From CAZYZQ01 sp964652075 (GTDB lineage: Bacteria; Bacillota; Clostridia; Oscillospirales; Oscillospiraceae), in NCBI GenBank assembly GCA_964652075.1, contig CAZYZQ010000011.1:1-27891 (forward strand): a DNA stretch of 27,891 nt. Reading direction: 5' to 3'. Made by a program: the position numbers and the translations under genes. This document shows, in pieces, positions 20,172-27,891 of the stretch. Each line of letters starts with the position of its first letter. Position 1 is the first letter of the stretch. A model generated the notes under the pieces. That model did no database searches. It saw nothing but the letters and a program-made list of their open reading frames with translations, and had not been told where the DNA came from.

Positions 20172-22574
20172 GCCGCGCAGCGTCAGTTCAGCGAAATAGA
20201 CCTCATTTGGTTCAAGAATATGATCCAGGAGGAAAGTGCCGTTTTCGATCTGAATGTGCTGCGTCCGCGATAGCGGCTCAGACAGACGGTTCAGATACGC
20301 CACCTGATCATCACGCTCTACCGCGCCGCGTGCGCCGATACGCAGCCACTGTTCATACGCGCTTCCGTGGGCACGGTCCAAAATCGATTCCTCCAACCGG
20401 TATGCGCCATTTTCCAGATCCAGCAGCTGCAGCCGGATATGCAGCCGGGCAGGATCCAGCAGGGCATAGCGCTCTGCGGGATTGCGCCAGAGCGGCGCTC
20501 CGTCCATCGTGTACTGCGTCGGATATTGCCGAATCATGTATTCCAGATTTGGCGTGTCTGCACGGCAGCGGATCCGGATCGGGAAGCTCTGGTTGTGAAA
20601 CAGCAGAATTTGAATGGAGCGCTCGGAGCGGGTGATGTAATAATGTTCTCCTGAGGCGAGCAGTGTCCTGCCGAGGCGGTGCAGCAGCAGAAAACCATAA
20701 TAGGGTGCTTTAAAGATCCCGTGTTGGGAGATCAGGCCCGGCCCGCCGTGGAACTCAGAGCTGCTGATCGGGGAGGCCGGATCCATGATCGGACTGTATG
20801 CAACCGCATGGGCCTGCGCGGAGAGCGCCAGCAGCAGCGGGGTCAGATTGGCGGCCTTATACGGTGTGTCGTTCAGCAGATCGCCATCAAAGGGAGAACT
20901 GTTCCACCTTGCGATCCAGATCTGCCTGCCGTCGGGATAGAAGGCATCGATCAGCGCACGGATGCGCGCCAACCAGTCTGCATTTGCCTGCAAGGATGGC
21001 TCGATCAGCAGCTCCCGCTCCAACGGATCCGACGCCGGCAGCTCTCGCATCTGATAGGTATAGAACAGGAAATAATCCGGTTCGCACGTCTGTAGCCTGC
21101 AAAATTGCAGAAATGCCTCCAGAAAAGCAAGCTCCCGTGTCTGCTCGATCACCGGGCCTGCGATCTGCATCTCCGGACACACCCCGCGGATGCTCTGCCA
21201 GGTTGCCTGGTAGAGCTGCAAGATCTGCGCGGTATCTGTCTCGGTCCCTGTCCAAATGACGCAGCGCCAGTCCCCCACGGCCTTGGCTCCATATCGGGCG
21301 GTCATGTGGCGCAAAAATGCTTCGACCAGCTGCAGCCAGATCGTCAGACCAGAGGCGTCCCGGGTGCGCAGCAGCTCCAGATTCCCCTTCAGCAGCAGCA
21401 CCGGCTGCAGCGCCTGCGACAGCAGAAAATCGAACAGCATATCAAGCCGTGAAAAGTCCCAGTGGATACCCCTGGGGCTTTCTGTATAGGTCAGCACTGC
21501 GGGTTCGAACAGGCCGGTCAGATAGATCGACGAAAAATGGAACGTCTGCTGTAGAAACTGCAGGGTTTCACGTGCCCGGTTCAACAGCAGCTGGTCGATG
21601 GAACCAAAGCTGAGCAGGCGGAACAGCGAATCTGTACGCGGCGTCCCAATCACGGCGGCAGAGACAGGCGGAGGCGCAAGCGTCTGTTCCGGCGAGACGG
21701 GGAGATATCCGCTATTCTGTAAACCGGGCACCAGAGAGAGCATCTCCAGCAGGGTCTTTCGGTCCGTAGGCTCCACTGGATCGGCCGCGGCAGGCGGCGC
21801 GGCGCGGTAGGCCCGGGGCAGCATCCCGTAGCGGTCCCGGAACGCCTTATTAAAGCTGCGCGCCAACGAAAAACCCGCCTGCTCCGCGATCTGTGATACG
21901 GGCATATTGGACGCGGTCAGCAGCTGCAGCGCATAATCCAGCCGGAGCTGTGTGAGATAGCCGGACGGCGTTGTGTGCAGCGCCTGTCGGAAGATATGCG
22001 CAAGATAGGTCTCTGTGACGTGGCAATGATCGGCGATATCCCGGGCCTGGATCTGCGACTGGAAGTTCTGCTGGATATAGGAGATGGCATTGCGGATATG
22101 TGCCAGCCCGCCGGCGGGCGCCTGCCACACATCCTGTCCGCTGAACTGCGCCACCAGGATCGCCATCACCTGATAGGCCGCCGCGGCTTCCAGAAGGGGA
22201 GCGGCCTCCTCGGAGAGCGCAAGTGACAGCAGGGCTACCAATGCCTCCCGCAGCCGGGTGTAGCGGTCGGGATCCGGCGTCGTGGCGGAGTTGCAGATAA
22301 AGGTGTGATGCATCGCCGCGCCGGTCTGGACGCTGAATGCGGCGGTCTGAAGCGTCAACTGAACGAGCCGTCCGCCCTGCGGCGTCAGGCGGTGCAGCGT
22401 GTAGGGATTTACAACCACAATGTCCTGCGGATGCAGGATGCAGCTGCTCTCCTCCAGCTTCAGTCGGGTCGCGCCGCTCATCTGATAGAGCACGACAGGC
22501 TGCTCCTGCCAACGGGTGGCGGCCTCCGCCGGGAGATCAAAGGTGAGCGTGAACAGGCGGTTTTTGAGTTCCAT
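20151..22574 (-). CDS. AraC-family regulator fused to a GH39-like domain lacking catalytic glutamates
   Basis: The 807-residue protein has an N-terminal cupin-like part (1-90), a linker, and an AraC DNA-binding domain (about 158-258, with IADHCHVTETYLAHIFRQAL and IAEQAGFSLARSFNKAF, then YGMLPRAYR). A C-terminal segment (about 320-660) resembles beta-xylosidase family GH39: GIHWDFSRLDMLFDFLLSQ, AFLRHMTARYGAKAV, ARWNSSP, then FHGGPGLISQHGI. The acid/base site (usually WNEP) reads WTGT (441-444), and the nucleophile site (usually EWNSS) has R556 in place of Glu, so it is probably a sugar-sensing pseudoenzyme. The start is set by AGGAGG 8 bases upstream. It is divergent from the second solute-binding gene, its likely target. 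The last codons overlap a foreign stub. Confidence 0.85.
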   Translation of the reverse strand: MELKNRLFTLTFDLPAEAATRWQEQPVVLYQMSGATRLKLEESSCILHPQDIVVVNPYTLHRLTPQGGRLVQLTLQTAAFSVQTGAAMHHTFICNSATTPDPDRYTRLREALVALLSLALSEEAAPLLEAAAAYQVMAILVAQFSGQDVWQAPAGGLAHIRNAISYIQQNFQSQIQARDIADHCHVTETYLAHIFRQALHTTPSGYLTQLRLDYALQLLTASNMPVSQIAEQAGFSLARSFNKAFRDRYGMLPRAYRAAPPAAADPVEPTDRKTLLEMLSLVPGLQNSGYLPVSPEQTLAPPPVSAAVIGTPRTDSLFRLLSFGSIDQLLLNRARETLQFLQQTFHFSSIYLTGLFEPAVLTYTESPRGIHWDFSRLDMLFDFLLSQALQPVLLLKGNLELLRTRDASGLTIWLQLVEAFLRHMTARYGAKAVGDWRCVIWTGTETDTAQILQLYQATWQSIRGVCPEMQIAGPVIEQTRELAFLEAFLQFCRLQTCEPDYFLFYTYQMRELPASDPLERELLIEPSLQANADWLARIRALIDAFYPDGRQIWIARWNSSPFDGDLLNDTPYKAANLTPLLLALSAQAHAVAYSPIMDPASPISSSEFHGGPGLISQHGIFKAPYYGFLLLHRLGRTLLASGEHYYITRSERSIQILLFHNQSFPIRIRCRADTPNLEYMIRQYPTQYTMDGAPLWRNPAERYALLDPARLHIRLQLLDLENGAYRLEESILDRAHGSAYEQWLRIGARGAVERDDQVAYLNRLSEPLSRTQHIQIENGTFLLDHILEPNEVYFAELTLRGKQAFGL

Positions 22575-22609
22575 CCGGCAGTCCTCCTGTAAATGCTGAA
22601 ATTTGTTAT

Positions 22610-22638
22610 ATTATACCATATAAAATGCAGATTTTCAA
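22610..22638 (-). promoter_or_regulatory. Promoter of the AraC-GH39 regulator
   Basis: On the - strand TTGAAA (22633-22638), 17 bases and a perfect TATAAT (22610-22615), 35 bases before the start codon. Confidence 0.7.
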
Positions 22639-22714
22639 CTGGAAGAAAATGAGAAATACAGAAAAATGAAAAATTCTGCGCAAAATATGAGCTAAAAACG
22701 CAACAAAAGGGATG

Positions 22715-22742
22715 TTGCATTCTATGGCGGGACTGGTAAAAT
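22715..22742 (+). promoter_or_regulatory. Promoter of the second solute-binding gene
   Basis: TTGCAT (22715-22720), 16 bases and an extended -10 box TGG-TAAAAT (22734-22742). The non-ideal elements fit control by the divergent AraC-GH39 protein; about 75 bases separate the two divergent promoters. Confidence 0.55.
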
Positions 22743-22800
22743 GGGTATCACAAAGGGATGCGACAGAAAACGCATCCGAAATTTGAAAGGGGTATTACCG

Positions 22801-24447
22801 ATGAAAAAAATTCTCAGCTTGATCCTTGCAGCGGCGTTGTGTCTGATGCTGCTGGCAGCGTGCGCGAGCACGAACGAGCAGACACCCAACACCAACGACC
22901 AGGAAAATTCGCAGCAGACGAACAATACCGGCGATGCCGCGGATACCGAAGACAACACACCAGACGATGAAGCGCCTGTGGACGACGAGGACGAAGCGTC
23001 CGAAGATGAGTCTGAGGACGACGAGGAACAGGAGATCGTTGAGATCGTCATGACCTATCTGGACATCCCCGGCAAGGGCGAGACCGCCGGCGCGATGGTC
23101 GATGCGCTGAACGAGATCACCGAGCGCGAGATCGGCGTCCATGTGAAGATCGAGTTCATGGGTATGGGCGACTACTCCTCCAAGGTCGGCCTGATGCTCT
23201 CCAGCGGCGAGCAGCTGGATATCGTGGGCCTGACCCCGTTCCCCAGTTCCGGTTTCTCCGGTATGTTCTCCAGCGGTCAGCTGCTTGACATCACCGACTA
23301 TCTGCAGCAGGACTATGCGGCTGGCATCATGGAGGCTGTCGGCGACTATCTGAACGCCTTCACCGTGGACGGCGCCATCTACGGCATCCCGGCTTACCGC
23401 AACTTTGCCACCGGCCACTACATTGCCATGCGCAGCGACATGCTGGAAGAGCTGAACCTGATTGACACTGCCAACAATATGACGACTTGGGCAGAGTTCG
23501 AGAGCATTCTACAGGCGGTCACGGACGCCTATGGCGGTTCCGGTACCTACGCCATCTCCAAGGGCGATACGCCGAGTCTGGTTTCCCTGGCCGACTTTGA
23601 CACCGACATGAACGGCGCGTTCTCGGACGGCACCTACTTTGACGCGCTGGGCGATTCCACCAACACGATCATGGCCTTTGAGGACGGCACCATCATCTCC
23701 CGGGCACAGTCCGAGGTGAACAAGGCCCGTCTGCAGAAGCTGGCCGAGTGGGCCGACGCCGGCTATGTCTATCCCGACTCCGCCTACGACACCCAGAACG
23801 CCGGCTCCGACCTGATGAAGTCCAACGTGACCTTCTCCTTTGTCGTGGACTCCGAGTACGGCATCGAGGCCTCCCTCGCCGCCAGGACCGGCTATGACAT
23901 CACCGCTGTCGAGATCGCGCCCTGCTTTGTCAAGACCTCGACTATCACCACCTGGGGCATGGGCATTCCCTACAGCACCGAGGAGCCGGTCGCGGCAATG
24001 AAGTTCATCAACCTGATGTACACCAATGCCGACGTGATGAACCTGATCACGTGGGGCATCGAGGGTGAGGACTATGTTGTCACCGACGGTGTGGCGGACT
24101 ATGTGGACGGCAGCTCGGAGAACGCCAACTGGCACGGCTCCGACTGGCTGTTCGGCAACCAGTTCCTGGTCCTGCCCTGGGCCGGCACCGAGGCCAACTA
24201 CCGCGAGATCTGCAAGCGGATGACCGAGGACGCACCGACCTCCAGCTATCTCGGCTTTACCTTTAATACATCCGAGCTTTCCAACACAGTCGCGGCGCTG
24301 TCCGCTACCTATGACCAGTACAATGGCGTTTTGAACTGCGGCGGCTATACCGACGCTCTGTTCGACGAGTACACCACCGCCATGGAGGCTGCCGGCGTTG
24401 CTTCCTACATCGAAGCTGCGAACGAGCAGCTGGACGCCTGGCGCTGA
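22801..24447 (+). CDS. Extracellular solute-binding lipoprotein, ABC sugar type with DUF3502 end
   Basis: The 548-residue protein is a paralogue of the product of 15474-17054. It has a lipobox LLAAC with C21, a long Asp/Glu/Thr/Asn linker (about 22-78), the binding fold (LMLSSGEQLDIVGLTPFPSS; NMTTWAEFESILQAVTD) and a DUF3502-like end (YLGFTFNTSELSN to AANEQLDAWR). Both paralogues share a WGIEGEDY motif. The ATG at 22801 is fixed by AAAGGGG upstream and the usual MKKIL signal start. Codon choice is strongly biased to C-ending codons, suggesting high expression. No permease genes are nearby. Confidence 0.9.
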   Translation: MKKILSLILAAALCLMLLAACASTNEQTPNTNDQENSQQTNNTGDAADTEDNTPDDEAPVDDEDEASEDESEDDEEQEIVEIVMTYLDIPGKGETAGAMVDALNEITEREIGVHVKIEFMGMGDYSSKVGLMLSSGEQLDIVGLTPFPSSGFSGMFSSGQLLDITDYLQQDYAAGIMEAVGDYLNAFTVDGAIYGIPAYRNFATGHYIAMRSDMLEELNLIDTANNMTTWAEFESILQAVTDAYGGSGTYAISKGDTPSLVSLADFDTDMNGAFSDGTYFDALGDSTNTIMAFEDGTIISRAQSEVNKARLQKLAEWADAGYVYPDSAYDTQNAGSDLMKSNVTFSFVVDSEYGIEASLAARTGYDITAVEIAPCFVKTSTITTWGMGIPYSTEEPVAAMKFINLMYTNADVMNLITWGIEGEDYVVTDGVADYVDGSSENANWHGSDWLFGNQFLVLPWAGTEANYREICKRMTEDAPTSSYLGFTFNTSELSNTVAALSATYDQYNGVLNCGGYTDALFDEYTTAMEAAGVASYIEAANEQLDAWR

Positions 24448-24462
24448 TCGATTTGACACGAC

Positions 24463-24485
24463 GGGGGTGGAGCTACTCCACCTCC
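24463..24485 (+). other. Intercistronic hairpin between solute-binding and MATE genes
   Basis: A 10-bp stem (24463-24472 and 24476-24485, one G-U pair) has a CTA loop and no T-run. It probably stabilises the 3' end of the binding-protein message rather than ending transcription, parallel to the hairpin at 17070. Confidence 0.6.
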
Positions 24486-24531
24486 TGACCTTTATCCCGG
24501 CGAAGATACCCGAAAGGAGGAGCCACTTACA

Positions 24532-25893
24532 ATGGGCTTCCTTGTAAAGGACAAGACATTTTATAAGACACTGGCAATGATCGGCGTGCCGATCGCAGCG
24601 CAGCAGCTCATTACGGTCGGCGTCAATATGACAGACAACATCATGGTCGGACGGCTCGGTGAGGTGCAGATGTCGGCGGCCAGTCTGGCCAACCAGTTCA
24701 TCAGCTTCTACCAGATCTGCTGCATGGGCATCGGCATGGGCGCAAGCGTGCTGATCAGCCGCTATTGGGGCATGAAGGACGAACGCAGCCTGAAGAAGGC
24801 GCTGAAGCTGATGCTGCTGTTGGCGTTCTCCTTTGGAGCGGTCTTCTGCGCGGCGGTGCTGGTCATCCCCAACAGCATCATGCGGATCTACACCCCCAAT
24901 CAGGCGATCATTGACGCCGGACGCATCTATCTGCTGATCTCCGCGCCATGCTTCCTGCTTTCGGGAATCTCCACCACTGTTTCGCTGGCGCTGCGAAGCG
25001 TCGGCAAGGCCACGATCCCGCTGATCGCATCCATCTTCTCGTTTGTGACCAATGTCTTTTTCAACTGGGTCCTCATTTTTGGTATGCTCGGCGCGCCGCG
25101 TATGGAGATCGCGGGTGCCGCGCTGGGCACCTTGATCGCCCGCGTTGTGGAATGCGGCATTATTGTGTATTACTTCTTCCGGCGGGACAAGCTTGTCCGG
25201 TTCCGGGTACATGATCTGCTGCATCTCTCCTGTCGGGATCTCCTGTCGGAGTATATGCGCATCTGCCTGCCGGTCTTGGTCAGCGATTCGCTGCTGGGCC
25301 TTGGCAATAACGCTGTCAGCGTCGTGACCGGACACATCGGCGCGAGCTTTGTGGCGGCAGTCTCTATCACAACGGTCGTGCAGCAGCTTGCCACCGTGTT
25401 CATTCAGGGCATCAGCCAGGCCAGCTGCATCATCACGGGCAACACGCTTGGCGCAGGCGACACAGACAAAGCACAGCGGCAAGGTCTGACCTTTGCAGTC
25501 ATCGGCTTTGCCATGGGTCTGCTTGGGTGCGGCATCATTCTGGTGCTCTCCCGACCGGTCGTTGCGCTGTATTCCATCACGGCAGAGACGAAGGCCATCG
25601 CCATCGAGCTGATGCACGCCGTGGCCATCACCGTTATCTTCCAGTGCGCCAACAGTATTCTGACAAAGGGCGTCCTGCGCGGCGGCGGCGATACCCGGTT
25701 CCTGATGATCGCCGACGTGCTGTTCCTCTGGTGCGCCAGCATTCCGCTGGGTGCGCTGGTGGGCCTCGTATGGAAGTTCCCACCGTTCTGGATCTACTTT
25801 ACTCTGAAGCTCGATCAGGTCATCAAGTCCGTCTGGTGCCTGTTCCGGCTGCACAGCCGGAAATGGATCAAGAAAATCGCTGCGGCCAAGTAG
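24532..25893 (+). CDS. MATE-family efflux transporter
   Basis: This 453-residue membrane protein has about twelve hydrophobic helices in two similar halves. The first half contains PIAAQQLITVGVNMTDNIMV and GRLGEVQMSAASLANQF, the typical opening of MATE (NorM/DinF-like) transporters; the second repeats the pattern around VVTGHIGASFVAAVSITTVV. These exporters use Na+ or H+ gradients to move cationic drugs or metabolites. Nothing shows the substrate. AAAGGAGG lies 11 bases before the ATG. It sits between a sugar-binding protein and an esterase in one + strand run, so it may export a by-product of the same pathway, but this is inference. Confidence 0.88.
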   Translation: MGFLVKDKTFYKTLAMIGVPIAAQQLITVGVNMTDNIMVGRLGEVQMSAASLANQFISFYQICCMGIGMGASVLISRYWGMKDERSLKKALKLMLLLAFSFGAVFCAAVLVIPNSIMRIYTPNQAIIDAGRIYLLISAPCFLLSGISTTVSLALRSVGKATIPLIASIFSFVTNVFFNWVLIFGMLGAPRMEIAGAALGTLIARVVECGIIVYYFFRRDKLVRFRVHDLLHLSCRDLLSEYMRICLPVLVSDSLLGLGNNAVSVVTGHIGASFVAAVSITTVVQQLATVFIQGISQASCIITGNTLGAGDTDKAQRQGLTFAVIGFAMGLLGCGIILVLSRPVVALYSITAETKAIAIELMHAVAITVIFQCANSILTKGVLRGGGDTRFLMIADVLFLWCASIPLGALVGLVWKFPPFWIYFTLKLDQVIKSVWCLFRLHSRKWIKKIAAAK

Positions 25894-25918
25894 GCTGAAT
25901 CGAAAGGAGTCATGCACC

Positions 25919-26971
25919 ATGTCGCATATCATTGCAAATACATACGTCGGGGACACCGGTTGGCTGTGCCGTTCCCTGTGCCTGCCCCATGGGGCAGTAG
26001 CGAAAACCGATGTCCGGCTGGAGCTTGCGCCCGGCCGTGGGGAGACGGAGCCGGTCGCAGTTGCGATCGAGTCTGTGGAATTTGACGCGGGCCAGCTGAC
26101 GATCGTTACCACGCCTTTCGCCTATGGAAAGAGCTGGACGCTGTACATTGCAGGCGAGCGCTATACGCAGGATGATGTCACAGATGCACCGGTAGAGGGC
26201 CTGGACGCCTTTGCGGCGGAACAGGCGGGCGATGTGCTGTACCGCATCTATCGCCCGGACTGCACGGCAGCACGGCCACTGATCCTGTTCCTGCACGGCA
26301 GCGGTGAGATCGGCTATGACAACTTCACCCACATGGTGGGCACGGTTGGCGCGCTGCGACTGGCGGAGTTGTACCCGGATATGTACATTCTGGCCCCGCA
26401 GGCCCCCGGCCACTTCGATCCGTCCAAGTTTGCGACGCTCTCGAAGCAGACCTTTGCCACCAGCGGTACAGACCGGAACAGCGGCTGGAGCCGCACCTAT
26501 TTGGCAAAGGTGTGCGATCTCATCCGGGACATGATCGCGTCCGGGCAGGTCGATCCGCGGCGGGTCTATGTGACGGGCATGTCCATGGGCGGCGGCGGGA
26601 CGCTGCGCGCCATGAGCGTCGGCGCGGATCTGTTTGCGGCGGCGGCCCCAATCTGCCCCACCATGACGCCGGAGACCTACGATATTCTGTGCAGTCTGGT
26701 GGACGCAAAGCTCTGGATCTCCACCGCCTATGTGGATCACACCACATACCGTCACAAGTATATCGTGGACGGCATTCTGTCGCTGCGGGATCAGGGGAAT
26801 CGCAACGCCCATCTGACGCTCTACAGCCCGGAGGAGCTGGAGGTCTACGGGATCGCCACAGATCCGGATCTGTCGCTCAAAGAACAGTTCGCACAGAACC
26901 ACGCCTCCTGGATCCTGACCTATCATAATGCGCACGGGATCCTCAGTTGGCTGACAGCACAAACGAAATAG
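25919..26971 (+). CDS. Esterase of the alpha/beta hydrolase fold with N-terminal beta domain
   Basis: The 350-residue protein has an N-terminal beta-rich domain of about 95 residues and a C-terminal alpha/beta hydrolase domain. The oxyanion segment is FLHGSGEIGYDN (124-135), the nucleophile is S222 in GMSMGGGG, D273 in AYVDHTT is a candidate acid and H328 in NHASW is the probable catalytic histidine, as in the PHB-depolymerase/feruloyl-esterase-like group. No signal peptide is present. AAAGGAG precedes the start by 9 bases. It is the last gene of the run and is closed by a terminator. The substrate is unknown; an acylated sugar is plausible from context. Confidence 0.85.
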   Translation: MSHIIANTYVGDTGWLCRSLCLPHGAVAKTDVRLELAPGRGETEPVAVAIESVEFDAGQLTIVTTPFAYGKSWTLYIAGERYTQDDVTDAPVEGLDAFAAEQAGDVLYRIYRPDCTAARPLILFLHGSGEIGYDNFTHMVGTVGALRLAELYPDMYILAPQAPGHFDPSKFATLSKQTFATSGTDRNSGWSRTYLAKVCDLIRDMIASGQVDPRRVYVTGMSMGGGGTLRAMSVGADLFAAAAPICPTMTPETYDILCSLVDAKLWISTAYVDHTTYRHKYIVDGILSLRDQGNRNAHLTLYSPEELEVYGIATDPDLSLKEQFAQNHASWILTYHNAHGILSWLTAQTK

Positions 26972-26998
26972 CAAAATAACAACCAGAATTTCACTTAC

Positions 26999-27034
26999 GC
27001 ATCCCGCACAACCCGTGCGGGATGCGCTTTTTTT
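26999..27034 (+). terminator. Strong rho-independent terminator
   Basis: An 11-bp perfect stem (26999-27009 and 27015-27025) with loop AACCC is followed by GC and seven T residues. It ends the solute-binding/MATE/esterase run. Confidence 0.9.
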
Positions 27035-27259
27035 ACAATGAAGCACCACAGGTGCGCAGCCGCAGATTTCCTGCGATGGGTGGGGGTGGGGACGCTTCCC
27101 CGGCAAGCGAAAAATGCGGCGTGGTGCCCGCGCTGCCCTGCTTGCCCCACTTTTGTACGTTATGTTCGTCCTTGAGAAAATCAGGCTTAGTAGATTAACA
27201 ATGCGGCATGATTGTGTGCCGGTACTCCGATAGAAGCATCTAAACAAACGCAATATCGC
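27035..27259. other. Gene-free stretch
   Basis: I see no gene, tRNA or strong structure in these 225 bases. A G-rich GGGTGGGGGTGGGG run lies at about 27079-27093. Confidence 0.4.
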
Positions 27260-27303
27260 AACACCGGGAGCGGTTCCTGCTTTGGACTGTTCCCGGTGTT
27301 TTT
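27260..27303 (+). terminator. Terminator-like hairpin
   Basis: Ten-base perfect arms AACACCGGGA (27260-27269) and TCCCGGTGTT (27291-27300) are followed by TTT (five T in total). No gene is recognisable directly upstream. Confidence 0.7.
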
Positions 27304-27365
27304 GCCTATATATGCGTTGGGAACTTTGTAAATTTTTTGTGAACGACCCGAAAAATTGTCCCGTC

Positions 27366-27478
27366 TTTTCTGTGCTTTATAGGAAGAACTTTTCGTGCTT
27401 GGCAATGGAAACGAAAAATTTTTGAAAATATAGGGGTCCATTCACCCCTGTTTTTCTGTTCTTTATAGAGGGACTTTT
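27366..27478. repeat. Two imperfect direct repeats of about 27 bases
   Basis: TTTTCTG(T/-)GCTTTATAG-type copies lie at 27366-27393 and 27452-27478, 86 bases apart. They share TTTTCTGT, CTTTATAG and a closing ACTTTT, with a few differences in the middle. They are purine/pyrimidine skewed and may be protein-binding sites or duplicated leader elements. Confidence 0.55.
27432..27455 (+). terminator. Short terminator-like hairpin
   Basis: AGGGGT-CCATTC-ACCCCT is followed by GTTTTT; the T-run is the start of the second direct repeat. Confidence 0.5.
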
Positions 27479-27479
27479 T

Positions 27480-27891
27480 TTCTCATCCCGCAGAGCGGCA
27501 ACAGTTTGATCCCGATTGCGGGGATGTGAACTTTGAAAAGTGAATACCTTTATCAGACAACGATCCCTCTTGCAAGAGCCACACCGAAGGGTGCGCCACG
27601 ACCTCCACACAGGAGCGAGCGATTCCCATCAGCTTCGGAAAAGCCGGACAGCAACCGGTTGGCGAGGACAGCAGAGGTGGATACTCCCCACCAGGGACAG
27701 TCCGAGCGTGAAAGTGCCCTTTAGGGTATAACAACCGTCGCAGGCAATCCGGTGAGAGGCCGCATCAGTGAATTGCGGGGTGAGATTCCGAGTGTCGATA
27801 GCTTAAGACAGTCTGCATAAAGTGAAGAATGAGAGACTCCCATAAAGAATGACAGCACACGCGGGGCATAGCATCGCCTGTTACTCCGACA
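27480..27891 (+). other. Structured non-coding segment, candidate 5' part of a group II intron or element leader
   Basis: No reading frame here has a ribosome binding site or family resemblance. From 27591 the sequence starts GTGCGCC, the usual 5' end of many bacterial group II introns, and is followed by about 300 bases rich in short stems: GCCGG/CCGG near 27643-27658, GGTGG/CCACC near 27676-27691, and GCCC/GGGT around 27716-27727. A GGGTATAAC stretch recalls intron domain I. The conserved domain V and the reverse transcriptase gene would lie beyond the window. A leader of an integrated conjugative element is the main alternative. I cannot decide between them. Confidence 0.35.

Noticed and set aside
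23509..26112. Long - strand open frame of 867 codons
   Set aside because: It is antisense to the second solute-binding gene and the MATE gene, rich in His/Asp/Arg/Gly without family motifs, and arises from the strong third-position bias of the real genes. The same applies to the long antisense frames at 347-1411, 1740-2681, 5452-6591 and 17140-18282.
27820..27835. GCATAAAGTG sequence resembling some relaxase nick sites
   Set aside because: The match is short, the conserved GCGCCCT part is missing and no clear flanking inverted repeat or relaxase gene is visible, so no transfer origin is claimed.
1..27891. CRISPR array, rRNA genes or plasmid origin
   Set aside because: No regularly spaced repeats, rRNA segments or replication-initiator genes with iterons were seen on either strand.

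Overview
The window looks like chromosome of a high-GC, Gram-positive gut Clostridia, probably Oscillospiraceae/Ruminococcaceae. This is inferred from strong GGAGG ribosome binding sites, lipobox substrate-binding proteins of the DUF3502 type, teichoic-acid style TagO/MnaA enzymes and the general style of the proteins. No rRNA or species marker is present, so the assignment is tentative.

Layout. (1) 1-3517, + strand: the end of trpS, then tagO, mnaA and a membrane-anchored protein of unknown function, an envelope-linked run. (2) 3486-4348, - strand: three small overlapping genes of unknown function. (3) 4414-6855, + strand: a tightly coupled operon of a YfcE-like phosphoesterase, a CoaX-like protein and a LysA-like PLP protein. 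The last two have lost several signature active-site residues. (4) 6852-11511, - strand: a small membrane protein, two flavoproteins with an ATGA overlap, tRNA-Leu(CAG) and a type I asparaginase. (5) About 11512-13690: a small accessory island. It holds an internally deleted AraC gene, a phage-like fragment, a DUF4160/DUF2442-HTH pair in which the DUF4160 gene is broken, and a locus with every hallmark of a type I toxin-antitoxin module (26-residue hydrophobic peptide, SD-sequestering hairpin, antisense promoter, long-range 5'-3' pairing). (6) 13688-19654: a nitroreductase, an AraC regulator, a lipoprotein solute-binding protein and two carbohydrate-esterase-like hydrolases. (7) 19655-20171: a scar with strong hairpins, a tRNA 3'-end relic and the N-terminal stub of a conjugative-element HTH gene. 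(8) 20151-26971: an AraC protein fused to a GH39-like domain that lacks both catalytic glutamates, divergent from a second solute-binding protein, a MATE transporter and an esterase. (9) 27000-27891: a terminator followed by about 850 bases without convincing genes, with repeats, terminators and a structured segment that may be the 5' part of a group II intron or the leader of an integrated element.

How it fits together. Regions 6 and 8 are two parallel carbohydrate-response units (AraC regulator, DUF3502 binding protein, hairpin, then enzymes that lack signal peptides). Neither has permeases or glycoside hydrolases in the window, so the permeases must be encoded elsewhere. The GH39-like sensor fold and the esterases suggest acetylated xylan-type or similar oligosaccharides, but this is inference. 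The most novel-looking object is the type I toxin-antitoxin-like locus at 13134-13455.
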